A stretch of DNA of 64,000 nucleotides from Planctomycetaceae bacterium (lineage in GTDB: Bacteria > Planctomycetota > Planctomycetia > Planctomycetales > Planctomycetaceae), in contig PBSL01000016.1 in the NCBI GenBank assembly GCA_002726205.1, forward strand, positions 40,673 to 104,672, in the 5' to 3' direction. Position numbers and translations under genes: made by a program. The notes under the pieces are model-generated. The model worked only from the letters and a program-made list of their open reading frames with translations. It was not told where the DNA came from and ran no database searches. Shown one piece after another: positions 43,329 to 52,586 of this stretch (position 1 is the first letter of the stretch; each line of letters opens with the position of its first letter).

Positions 43329-46244
43329 ATGGTCATCCACTCGTTGCGACGATCCGTTCTTTTTCTGCTGCTGCTTGCTGCCGGGTTACCGGCACAAAAA
43401 CCAACAGCTCCCAAGCCTGCCATCGACGGCCGAACGCTGTTGCAGAAGCTGGTTGAGCGGGTCGAAACACTGGAAGTCGAGCTGAAAAAGCTCCGCAAAG
43501 CCGGCAAGTCGGTCGTGCCGCAGGATCCGAAAAAACAGCAGATCGTGGTCCTGATCGAAACTCCCTTCCTCGGAGCACCCTATTACCGCTCAACCGGCGC
43601 ACGGTTCTTCGCCGCCAAGCTCGTGCTGGTCAACCTGACACCAACCCCCCAGGTCGTGAAGCGGGACTCCATCAAGCTGGTTGTCGACGGCAAGAAACAT
43701 TCCATGCCGACCACGTTGCCCGCGACCATTCGCTCGGTGTCATTCCAGGTGGGCAACCAGAGCTTTCAAATGAGTACCTTGAAGATGGCCAAGGAGTTGT
43801 CCTTGCCGGCCGGAGGCAGTGGGTCGACCTGGGTGATTTTTCCCGATCTGCCCCAGGGACCGCATGTCCCGAAAATGCAGTTGTCGTTTGCCGCCGGAAA
43901 GCAGTCCTCCACCATCGATCTGAATGCCCGCGCACGGGCCCGCCTGGCCGCCAACGTTCGCCGCATCGGTCCCCGGGGCAGCCTGGGACTGATGACGATT
44001 GCCGGGGCGATTGACACGATCAACATCGCGGCACTGGTCGACCAGCTTGATACGCTGACCGGGGCGGGGGTGGTTCGCTCGGTGATCCGGTTCACCGACA
44101 AGGCCCCGCCGATCGAGTCGAGAATCTACTCGTGGTTGAACCAGGCAGCCTCGCAGGCCGGTCGTGGAACCGCCGTGACCAACAGCCCATTTCCGACGGT
44201 CCCGGTGGCAATCCGGGAACTGCACCTGGCAGCGATTCCCAACCGGCGATCCACCGGCGTTCCCGGGACATCCGTAAAGACCCAGATCGCGATCAAAAGG
44301 CCCCTCCCGTTCAACGCTTCTGGCAACCGGTTACGTGTGCATCCCACGGCCGAACAAGCAATCGCCGCGGCCCTGGCGACGGCCTACCGGGCGTTGCCCA
44401 GACGCGAACTGCTCCGGGAAATCCAGCAGGGCGATCCACTGACCCGGCCGGCCGCCCTGGCCAGCGGTGGTGGACGCCTGGCCACCGAAGATCTTCCGGT
44501 GATCCTGCAGTTGACCAAAGACGATTCGCCGGCAATCGCCCGGGCGGCACTGATCAGCCTGAGACATTTTGGTGAAGAGGCGGCCGTGGCCAGGCTGGTA
44601 CTGGTCGCGAACAAGAACCAGGCGCCACTGTCGGCGACGGCCATCGACAGCCTCGCGGCATCGCGTTACCCGACCGCACACCAGGCTCTGCTGAAGATGC
44701 TCAAGACCATCGACACGAAGGCACGCAAGGATGTGGTCTTGACCCTGGCTCGGCACCCGCGGCCCGCGTTCGCCGATGCCATCTTCGATTTTGCCAACGA
44801 TCCGGACCCTGGTGTGGGTGCGGCCGCCTTGCAGGCACTTTCCGGAATCGGACACCCCCAGTTGCTGCCAATCCTCGCCGTGGCTCTTCAAAGCAGTCAC
44901 ACCGTTCGACGAGACGCCGCACTGGCGATCCTCTCGAAACGAACCGACCGGGCCAGCGAGAAACTGGCCCTGGACCATGTGCTTGAGCGGCTCGAGAACA
45001 CACCGCCCGACAACATCATGAACTCGCTGCTGATCCGCACACGCGACCCACGCGCCATTCCGATGCTGCTCAAACACGTGGTCAACTCACCGGCCAATCG
45101 CTCGATCTTGATCAACACGCTCGTCCAGATCGGTGACCAGGATGTTGCCGCAAAGCTGATCGAGCACTATCCCAAGTTGCCCAACAAGGACCGGGCCGTG
45201 GTCCTCAACGCCGTGGCACGAATCGACATCACCGTCTTCCGCAAGCTGGCCGCTGACGCGCTGGCGTCGAATTACAGCTCACTGGTCAGCGCCGCCTGCC
45301 GGGGACTGCAGTCCGACGCTTCGCCCGAGGCCGTCGCCATGCTGATCAAGGCGTTCTCCGAATCAAGCTCCTCGTCGACCCTGAGCTACACGGCCAACGC
45401 CCTGGCCGGTGTTGGCACCGTGGAGGCCAAGCAGGCTCTCGAGAAAGCCCGCAGCGACACTAATGTCAACAAGCGGAACTATGCGGTCAATGCGCTGCGA
45501 AGCATGAAGCAGCGGTCGCCCGGTTACCAGTATGTCTCGATGGGCCGCAACTACTCACAACAACTCAACTGGAAACAGGCCCGCGATCAATACGACCTCG
45601 CAATCAAAATCGACCCCACGCTCTCGGCCGGTTTCGCCGGACGCGGCAGCACCAGGCTGCAACTGGGTGAAAAACTCAGCGAGGTCCGCAAGGACTTCCA
45701 GAAGGCCATTGAACTCGACCCGCTCAATTCCCAGGCGATGTCCGGCCTGGCGATCGTTTTGCTTCGCGAAGGCAAGTTCGATGCGGGGCTGAAATACGCC
45801 GAGGACTTCCACAAGAAGTTCACCTCGAACAGTTCCTCGATCAGGCAAATGCAGTCCTACAACCTGGCCTGCGTCTACAGCCGGGCCGTGGAAGTTCTCA
45901 AGGCCGACGCGAAGTTCCCCGATCGCACCAACCGCCTGGCCCTGTGCCAGAAACGGGCATTCGAGGAACTCAACAAGGCCGTCAAGTCCGGGTTCCGCAA
46001 CAAGGCCTGGATGCAGAAGGATCCCGATCTCAAGGCGATCCGCGACCTGCCCGAATTCAAGAAGCTCGCCGGGCCCTCGACAAAACCCGCCCGGGCCAAC
46101 AAAGTCAGGGTCCTCAAGAAAGTCCCCCCCGGCGCCATCAAGAAGCGGCTGCCCAAGGCGATCAAGTCCAAGACGAAAAAGAAGGCCGCTGCCAAGAAGA
46201 CCAAATCGGCCCCGGCGGCCAAGCCGGCCGTTCCAAAGAGATAG
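43329..46244 (+). CDS. Exported HEAT/TPR repeat protein with basic C-terminal tail
   Basis: A 971-residue protein from ATG 43329 (GTG 43311 is in frame upstream). A signal peptide (LRRSVLFLLLLAAGLPAQ) is followed by a beta-rich region of unknown type (about 60-290). HEAT-like helical repeats run about 325-725 (for example DDSPAIARAALISLRHFGEEAAVARLV). Two or three TPRs lie about 730-830 (YVSMGRNYSQQLNWKQARDQYDLAIKIDPTLSAGFAGRGS). The last about 50 residues are Lys/Ala/Pro-rich (KSKTKKKAAAKKTKSA), like a histone-H1-type tail. The protein probably acts as a periplasmic or surface assembly scaffold; the basic tail may bind anionic polymer (inference). Confidence 0.8.
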   Translation: MVIHSLRRSVLFLLLLAAGLPAQKPTAPKPAIDGRTLLQKLVERVETLEVELKKLRKAGKSVVPQDPKKQQIVVLIETPFLGAPYYRSTGARFFAAKLVLVNLTPTPQVVKRDSIKLVVDGKKHSMPTTLPATIRSVSFQVGNQSFQMSTLKMAKELSLPAGGSGSTWVIFPDLPQGPHVPKMQLSFAAGKQSSTIDLNARARARLAANVRRIGPRGSLGLMTIAGAIDTINIAALVDQLDTLTGAGVVRSVIRFTDKAPPIESRIYSWLNQAASQAGRGTAVTNSPFPTVPVAIRELHLAAIPNRRSTGVPGTSVKTQIAIKRPLPFNASGNRLRVHPTAEQAIAAALATAYRALPRRELLREIQQGDPLTRPAALASGGGRLATEDLPVILQLTKDDSPAIARAALISLRHFGEEAAVARLVLVANKNQAPLSATAIDSLAASRYPTAHQALLKMLKTIDTKARKDVVLTLARHPRPAFADAIFDFANDPDPGVGAAALQALSGIGHPQLLPILAVALQSSHTVRRDAALAILSKRTDRASEKLALDHVLERLENTPPDNIMNSLLIRTRDPRAIPMLLKHVVNSPANRSILINTLVQIGDQDVAAKLIEHYPKLPNKDRAVVLNAVARIDITVFRKLAADALASNYSSLVSAACRGLQSDASPEAVAMLIKAFSESSSSSTLSYTANALAGVGTVEAKQALEKARSDTNVNKRNYAVNALRSMKQRSPGYQYVSMGRNYSQQLNWKQARDQYDLAIKIDPTLSAGFAGRGSTRLQLGEKLSEVRKDFQKAIELDPLNSQAMSGLAIVLLREGKFDAGLKYAEDFHKKFTSNSSSIRQMQSYNLACVYSRAVEVLKADAKFPDRTNRLALCQKRAFEELNKAVKSGFRNKAWMQKDPDLKAIRDLPEFKKLAGPSTKPARANKVRVLKKVPPGAIKKRLPKAIKSKTKKKAAAKKTKSAPAAKPAVPKR

Positions 46245-46251
46245 CCCGGCG

Positions 46252-46842
46252 ATGGTCCACCTGGATCGAATCTACACGAGAGGCGGAGACGACGGCCAGA
46301 CCTCGCTGGGCGACGGGAGCAGGGTCCGGAAAACCGCCCCCCGGATCATCGCCATCGGCGCTGTCGATGAACTCAACGCCCTGGTCGGCGGCGTCCGCTC
46401 CACGCTTCCCGATGACCCGGTCACCGGTCTCGACGAGGTGCTGGCCTCGATCCAGAATACCCTCTTCGATGCCGGTGCCGACCTGTGTCTGCCCGAAACC
46501 GACGGGGCGACCCAAACGACGACAACCGGCCCGTTACGGATAACCGCTGAACAGATCTCCCGGGTCGAATCCATCATCGACACCTTCAATGGCCAGCTTG
46601 AGCCACTGGCAAGTTTCGTGCTGCCCGGGGGTAGCCGGGCCGCTGCCACCTTGCACCAGGCGCGAACCGTCTGCCGGCGTGCCGAGATCGAGGTGCTGCG
46701 GTTGGCAGAACAGGAGTCGGTCAATGACCGGGTGGCCGTCTATCTCAACCGGCTCTCCGACCTGCTGTTTGTTCTCGCCCGCACCTGCAACAGCCACGGG
46801 CGGGACGACGTGCTGTGGGTTCCCGGCAAGGATCGTGGCTAG
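46252..46842 (+). CDS. Corrinoid adenosyltransferase, PduO type
   Basis: ATP:cob(I)alamin adenosyltransferase making adenosylcobalamin. The 196-residue helical protein begins [19 protein letters not shown] (about 7-25), the PduO/MMAB ATP-binding signature. It continues with [16 protein letters not shown] (about 35-50), FVLPGG (about 124-129), [11 protein letters not shown] and [13 protein letters not shown] (about 164-176), all typical. The gene is 7 bases after the HEAT/TPR gene. It and the convergent exonuclease share their stop: the tetramer CTAG at 46839-46842 reads TAG on both strands. Confidence 0.93.
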   Translation: MVHLDRIYTRGGDDGQTSLGDGSRVRKTAPRIIAIGAVDELNALVGGVRSTLPDDPVTGLDEVLASIQNTLFDAGADLCLPETDGATQTTTTGPLRITAEQISRVESIIDTFNGQLEPLASFVLPGGSRAAATLHQARTVCRRAEIEVLRLAEQESVNDRVAVYLNRLSDLLFVLARTCNSHGRDDVLWVPGKDRG

Positions 46843-47669
46843 TCGCCCTCGGGAAGTTGCTCCCCGGGAGGTTGCCAATCGCCCCAGTGGTCCAGGTAGT
46901 GACCGTAGGCCGGGCAGTCAGACCGACGCTCTTCCAACCAGGCCCTGGTCTCGGCCACGATCCGCTGCTCGGTTTCGATATCCAGGCGGCCGATCAACAC
47001 CCTCGACCGCAGAAAAACAAAGTACGTGTCCAACACGTCGCAGCGGCAGTAATCGTTAATTTCTTCAACCCGGCCCTCGTCGTAAAACCCTTGCACCATC
47101 GAGCCGTCAACACCCGTCTTGCCGGGCTTGCCGATCAGGTTGGCCAGCAGGTTCAGGCCACCATTGACCCGCGAGGCACCGAAGTTCGAGACGAGATCCA
47201 TCAGGTCGATGTGCGCATGGATGTTGTAGCGATAGCGAGCCTGGTCGTAGCTGCGGGCCTCGACATTGAACCACTCGGGCAACGTGAGCCCGAACCGGTA
47301 CGCTGCCAGTTCGAGTACCGGCAAGTCATAGCCCCGGCCGTTGAACGTCACCAGGGTGGGTTGGTCATAGTGTTTCCAGCCTTTCCAGAACTGATCGGCG
47401 ATCACGTGCGGCCTGTAACCGGGCGCGTCGAGAACGACGAGGTCGAGTAACCGGAAACCGCTGTCGATCTTGGCGATCGCAACCGAAATCGGCAGCATCC
47501 AGGTCGGCGGCAGAATGTCACGGCCGTATTCGGCCATGCGCTCTTCCTGAAATTTCCGGATCGCCTCGGCCGGCGACAGGCCCAGCTCCGGATATTTCGC
47601 GCTGCGGATCAGCTCGCCGTCGGCCACCGCCTCGACATCAAATACCAGGTAAGAGACCAGGTCGGCCAT
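46839..47669 (-). CDS. Predicted 3'-5' exonuclease, PolB-exonuclease-like
   Basis: A 276-residue DnaQ/RNase-H-fold protein of the family described as predicted 3'-5' exonuclease related to the PolB exonuclease domain. The Asp-Glu of motif I is in [13 protein letters not shown] (D12 and E14), motif II is [20 protein letters not shown] (about 105-125), and the C-terminal acidic site is [18 protein letters not shown] (about 201-218). I start at ATG 47669; the frame extends to 47693, but GGGGGT lies just upstream of 47669. The function is probably DNA repair or nucleic-acid degradation. It converges with the adenosyltransferase gene with a shared CTAG stop. Confidence 0.87.
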   Translation of the reverse strand: MADLVSYLVFDVEAVADGELIRSAKYPELGLSPAEAIRKFQEERMAEYGRDILPPTWMLPISVAIAKIDSGFRLLDLVVLDAPGYRPHVIADQFWKGWKHYDQPTLVTFNGRGYDLPVLELAAYRFGLTLPEWFNVEARSYDQARYRYNIHAHIDLMDLVSNFGASRVNGGLNLLANLIGKPGKTGVDGSMVQGFYDEGRVEEINDYCRCDVLDTYFVFLRSRVLIGRLDIETEQRIVAETRAWLEERRSDCPAYGHYLDHWGDWQPPGEQLPEGD

Positions 47670-47773
47670 TGTCACACCCCCGCTGCCAATCATCCCGCGG
47701 GTACGTTACCATGAACCGACGCCGTCACAAGTCCGGCCGTCATCCAGCGAGATTTCTCCCTCCGGCCCCAGCC

Positions 47774-48916
<1,143 letters not shown>

Positions 48917-48961
48917 GCGACCGTCGAGGGCGACCTGCCTTCCCCTCTCCCAGAGAACATC

Positions 48962-50047
48962 ATGGCACGCTCGTTTGATATCGCCGTCATCGAAGGTGAT
49001 GGCATTGGACCCGAAGTCACTCGCGAGGCCATCCGCGCCGTCGAGGCGGCAGCCGGCCTCGACGCGGCTTCGTTTCAGTGGTCCTCCTACCCCTGGGGGA
49101 CCGACTTCTACTTTTCCCACGGCCGCATGGCACCCGAAGACTATCTTGATACGCTCGCCGGACACGATGCCATCCTGCTGGGCGCGGTGGGACACCCTGA
49201 TGTCCAGGACCATATCACGCTCAACGGACTGCTCCTGCCGATCCGGCGACGATTCGACCAGTGCGTTTGCCTGCGACCATCGTACCTGTTTCCCGGGGTC
49301 GAGAGTCCGCTGCGAGACAAGGCCCCCGGCTCGATCGACATGCAGATCTTTCGCGAGAACACCGAGGGCGAATATGCCAATGTCGGGGGACGACTCTATG
49401 CCGAGCGAACCCACGATGTCGCCGTCCAGACGTCCATCTTTACCCGCCATGGTTGTCGGAGAATCATCCAGGCCGCTTTCGAAAAGGCCGCCACGCGGCC
49501 CAGAAAACGCATCGCCTCGATCACCAAGAGCAACGCCCAGGGTTACGGCATGGTGCTCTGGGACGAGGTGTTCGACGAGGTGGCAGCGGGGTTTCCCGAA
49601 ATCGATACCGAATCGCTGTTGATTGATCGCGCGGTGATGGAATTCGTGCGTCGCCCCGAATCGTTCGACGTGGTCGTCGCCAGCAATCTCTTCGGTGACA
49701 TTCTCACCGACCTGGCCGCCATCGTCGTGGGCAGCATGGGCCTGGCCGCCAGCGCCAACATTGACCCGACGCGAACCGGCCCCAGCATGTTTGAGCCCGT
49801 CCATGGATCCGCGCCGGATATCACCGGCCAGGGCATCGCCAATCCGCTGGCCGCGATTCTCTCGGCCGCCATGATGCTCGATCACCTCCAGCTTCACGCA
49901 GCCGCGGCAGCGATTGAGCACGCGGTCAAGAGCCTGTTGGCTGAGGGCGGGCCCCGAACACCCGACCTGGGCGGTGAGGCAACGACCGAGCAGACCGGTG
50001 AGGCGATTGCGGCGAGGATCGCCATCGCAGCGGGAGTCTCGACATGA
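48962..50047 (+). CDS. Tartrate dehydrogenase/decarboxylase (isocitrate/isopropylmalate dehydrogenase family)
   Basis: A 361-residue metal-dependent NAD(P) decarboxylating dehydrogenase. IEGDGIGPEV (residues about 10-19) and LLGAVGHPDVQDH are general family motifs. WGTDFYFSHGRMAPEDYLDTL and TLNGLLLPIRRRFDQCVCLRPSYLFPG are diagnostic of the tartrate-dehydrogenase group over 3-isopropylmalate dehydrogenase. ENTEGEYANVGG, ITKSNAQGYG and SNLFGDILTDLAA hold the substrate and metal residues, and GSAPDITGQGIANP is the adenine-binding loop. The likely substrate is tartrate, malate or a related 2-hydroxy acid. It overlaps the cysteine desulfurase gene by ATGA. Confidence 0.85.
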   Translation: MARSFDIAVIEGDGIGPEVTREAIRAVEAAAGLDAASFQWSSYPWGTDFYFSHGRMAPEDYLDTLAGHDAILLGAVGHPDVQDHITLNGLLLPIRRRFDQCVCLRPSYLFPGVESPLRDKAPGSIDMQIFRENTEGEYANVGGRLYAERTHDVAVQTSIFTRHGCRRIIQAAFEKAATRPRKRIASITKSNAQGYGMVLWDEVFDEVAAGFPEIDTESLLIDRAVMEFVRRPESFDVVVASNLFGDILTDLAAIVVGSMGLAASANIDPTRTGPSMFEPVHGSAPDITGQGIANPLAAILSAAMMLDHLQLHAAAAAIEHAVKSLLAEGGPRTPDLGGEATTEQTGEAIAARIAIAAGVST

Positions 50048-51207
50048 CGACCCCCGGCGAGCAGCCCTGCATCTACCTGGACAACAACGCCACGACGAAG
50101 CCCCTGCCGGAAGTTGTCGAGACCGTCGCACGGCACCTGGCCAAGAGCTACGGTAACCCGGGCAGCCGCCATGCGGTCGGGCGACGGGCACGGGTCGTTC
50201 TTGAAGACGCCCGGGAGACGATCGCTGAGATCCTCGGGGCCGACCCCGCCGAGGTGATCTTCACCAGCGGGGGAACCGAATCGACGAATCTCGCCCTCTT
50301 CGGGTTCGCCGCCGCAGAGCCGGGGACCGTTCTGATGACCGCCGGCGAACATCCCGCCACGACGGAATCGGTCGCAGCTCTGCAGCAACGCGGCTGGAAA
50401 CGATTGGACCTGGCGGTCGACCCTGAAGGCCGACTGGCCTCCGACGCCTTCGACGAGCTGCCCTGGAACGACATTCATCTGGCCACGATCATCCTCGCCC
50501 ATAACGAGACCGGGGTGATCCAGGACCTCCAGCCACTCTCGGATCTCTGCCGGCAGCACGATGTCCCACTTCATGTTGATGCCGTGCAGGCGGTCGGAAA
50601 AATTTCCGTCGACTTTCACCAGCTCGGCCCGGCGTCACTGGCGCTGGGGGCTCACAAGTTCCACGGCCCGCGGGGAATCGGTGCCCTGCTGCTCCGCAGC
50701 GATTGCACACTGGCACCATTCGAATTCGGGGGCCACCAGGAATCCGGTCGGCGACCGGGAACCGAGTGCGTGGCCCTGGTGGCCGGAATGGCCCGGGCAT
50801 TGCAGTCGTGGCATGAGGATCTGCAACAGAGAACCAGCAGGGTCGGGATGCTCCGCGACCAGCTCCAGCAAGGACTCCAGGAACAGGCCGGTCCCAGCGT
50901 CGTCAATGGGCACCTCGATCACCGCCTGCCCAACACGCTGAACATCGCGTTCCCCGGTCTTGACGGCGAAGCCATTCTCGTCGCGCTCGATCTGGAACAG
51001 GTTGCCTGTTCGCTGGGCAGCACCTGCGGCAGTGGCGCGGCTGATCCCGCCCCCGCCCTGGTTGCCATGGGGTGCCCCGAGGAGGTTTATCGTGCCAGTG
51101 TCCGCTTCAGTGTGGGAATCGAGAATACATTCGAGGAGATCGACGAGGCAGTCCGCCGGATCGCCAGCGTCGTCACACGACTCAGGAAATCAACACCCGT
51201 TGCCTGA
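50044..51207 (+). CDS. Cysteine desulfurase (NifS/IscS-like)
   Basis: A 387-residue class V aminotransferase that removes sulfur from cysteine for Fe-S and other sulfur cofactors. YLDNNATT (about residues 11-18) begins the fold, HNETGVIQD is the substrate region, and GAHKFHGPRGIG carries the PLP-binding Lys205. The persulfide-forming Cys328 lies in SLGSTCGSGAADP. The loop TCGSGAA is shorter than the IscS type, consistent with the NifS/group-I-like planctomycete enzymes. It starts inside an ATGA overlap with the tartrate dehydrogenase gene and is 35 bases ahead of dnaA. No iscU or sufU is next to it. Confidence 0.9.
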   Translation: MTTPGEQPCIYLDNNATTKPLPEVVETVARHLAKSYGNPGSRHAVGRRARVVLEDARETIAEILGADPAEVIFTSGGTESTNLALFGFAAAEPGTVLMTAGEHPATTESVAALQQRGWKRLDLAVDPEGRLASDAFDELPWNDIHLATIILAHNETGVIQDLQPLSDLCRQHDVPLHVDAVQAVGKISVDFHQLGPASLALGAHKFHGPRGIGALLLRSDCTLAPFEFGGHQESGRRPGTECVALVAGMARALQSWHEDLQQRTSRVGMLRDQLQQGLQEQAGPSVVNGHLDHRLPNTLNIAFPGLDGEAILVALDLEQVACSLGSTCGSGAADPAPALVAMGCPEEVYRASVRFSVGIENTFEEIDEAVRRIASVVTRLRKSTPVA

Positions 51208-51242
51208 GTGGTCGTCCGTGAGACATTGAGCCGGGAGCAGGG

Positions 51243-52256
51243 ATGATGGTGGTATCGGGACTCGAATCCGAACCCCTGCTGCTTGTGCCCGAAATTCGTC
51301 TGGCACACACGGCTGTCAAACAACTGGCCTCACAAGACTCGTCGCGGCCATCCATCGTGTTCATCTCTGGCCCACCCGGGTCCGGCAAGTCTCACCTGGC
51401 GCGACTGTTCCTGCAGGGTTTGGGTACCCGGAAACAGGGTGTGACCGCCAGCCAGTTCGCTGCCGAACTGGCCGAGGCATCCGAACGCCGGAATGTGCCG
51501 GGGTTTCAGGAAAATTACCGCAGCCTTGACGTACTGGTCTGCGAAGATCTGCAGGCGTTGGCCGGTCGTCGACAAAGCCAGGTGCAACTGCTGGCTGTCA
51601 TCGACGACATGATCGTTCGCAGAGGCCGTGTCCTGGTCACCGCATCGAAGTTGCCCGGGCGACTGGAGCGCTGCGATCCGAAGTTGATCAGCCGCCTCCG
51701 GGGCGGGGTGGTCGTGTCGATCAGGAACCCTGGTCCGGCCAGCCGCCTGCAACTGCTCGAACACCTGGCCTCGCGACACCAGATCCCGCTGCCCGTCGAA
51801 GTCGCCCAACTGCTGGCACGCCGGACCAGTGGATCAGCTCGTGACCTGATCGCCGCCCTGGGACAACTCGAAACCCTGGCAAGGATCAGCGGCGGTGTGA
51901 TCGATCTGCCACTGGCCCGGCAGGTCCTCGCTGGAGACGCCGTTGTGGAACCGCCAACCCTTGCAGCAATCACCCGCGATGTGGCGAGACAGTTCGGCAT
52001 CTCGCCGCGGCAACTTCGCCAGCGTTCACGTGCCCAGCACATCGTCACACCACGCCAGTGTGCCATGTTCCTGACCCGAGAACTGACCGGGGCAATTTAC
52101 TCGAAGATCGCAGCCTATTTTGGGTGCAGTAACCATACAACCGTCCTCCACGCCTGCCGGAGAATGCAACAACGGCTTTCGGAAGAACCCGAACTACGGC
52201 AAGCTGTTCACGCAATCCATGCCAGATTGACAGGCCGCGAAGAATCCGGGGGGTGA
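51243..52256 (+). CDS. dnaA: Chromosomal replication initiator DnaA, short form without domain I
   Basis: A 337-residue DnaA, against 440-500 for most bacteria. It starts directly near the AAA+ domain. Walker A is GPPGSGKS (residues 43-50), Walker B is LDVLVCEDLQAL (E in place of the first D of the usual IDDIQ), sensor 1 is VLVTASKLP, the arginine finger is in KLISRLRGG, and sensor 2 is SARDLIAALGQLE. Domain IV carries TPRQCAMFLTRELTGAIYSKIAAYFGCSNHTTVLHACRRM (about 275-315), the DnaA box-binding signature. The N-terminal helicase/self-interaction domain I and linker II are missing. Its position ahead of dnaN, dciA and gyrB supports a genuine initiator. Confidence 0.95.
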   Translation: MMVVSGLESEPLLLVPEIRLAHTAVKQLASQDSSRPSIVFISGPPGSGKSHLARLFLQGLGTRKQGVTASQFAAELAEASERRNVPGFQENYRSLDVLVCEDLQALAGRRQSQVQLLAVIDDMIVRRGRVLVTASKLPGRLERCDPKLISRLRGGVVVSIRNPGPASRLQLLEHLASRHQIPLPVEVAQLLARRTSGSARDLIAALGQLETLARISGGVIDLPLARQVLAGDAVVEPPTLAAITRDVARQFGISPRQLRQRSRAQHIVTPRQCAMFLTRELTGAIYSKIAAYFGCSNHTTVLHACRRMQQRLSEEPELRQAVHAIHARLTGREESGG

Positions 52257-52463
52257 ATAACCTGTTGACAGACTGTCTTTAAGTCGTCGACAGCAAGACG
52301 TGATCGCAAGGCGACATCAGTTCGATGACACGAACACCCGTTTTGTCTTCATGGCCGACCTGATTTTCCGGGGTGTTTCCGTCGCGCTTTTAACATCGAT
52401 TGACGCTGCTTGTCGGTAAATAACTCGCTTGGTATCATGGACTTTCGTTGTAACGATGCGGGG

Positions 52464-52510
52464 AATTCCACAGCGAAAATACCCCCTGATACTACTACTG
52501 CTAATTAAAT
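52464..52510 (+). promoter_or_regulatory. Candidate basal unwinding element: DnaA-box-like site, GC-rich spacer, DnaA-trios
   Basis: On the plus strand, AATTCCACA (52464-52472) is followed after 8 bases by ACCCCCTG (52481-52488), then ACTACTACTGCTAAT (52491-52505). The complementary strand of the last segment therefore reads 3'-GAT GAT GAC GAT-5', the DnaA-trio pattern to which DnaA assembles on single-stranded DNA. The following about 15 bases are AT-rich. The single box is weak and the second box expected in a canonical element is unclear. Confidence 0.5.
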
Positions 52511-52527
52511 ATCTAAAAACAGCCAAG

Positions 52528-52542
52528 CGCGACTTCGTCGCG
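52528..52542 (+). promoter_or_regulatory. GC-rich hairpin in the dnaN leader
   Basis: CGCGAC-TTC-GTCGCG is a perfect six-base stem with a three-base loop, 44 bases before the dnaN ATG and just after the AT-rich segment. It could be a leader hairpin in dnaN mRNA or an operator within the origin. No T-run follows it. Confidence 0.35.
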
Positions 52543-52586
52543 TCGATCTGTTTGTCAACGGAGTGTTCCAGTACCGACGTGACACC

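Larger units (their letters stand above)
52257..52586. other. oriC: Putative chromosomal origin (oriC) between dnaA and dnaN
   Basis: This 330-base gap is the longest gene-free stretch in the window. In the dnaA-side half are weak DnaA-box-like sites (for example TGTCGGTAA near 52411) and an 11-base GACAG-a-CTGTC palindrome at 52267-52277. Toward dnaN the order is AATTCCACA (52464-52472, partly matching the DnaA box), a C-rich run (52481-52488) and CTA/CTG triplets followed by an AT-rich run (52491-52520). This order matches a basal unwinding element. I find no perfect TTATCCACA in the gap, so the assignment rests on position and architecture. Confidence 0.6.
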
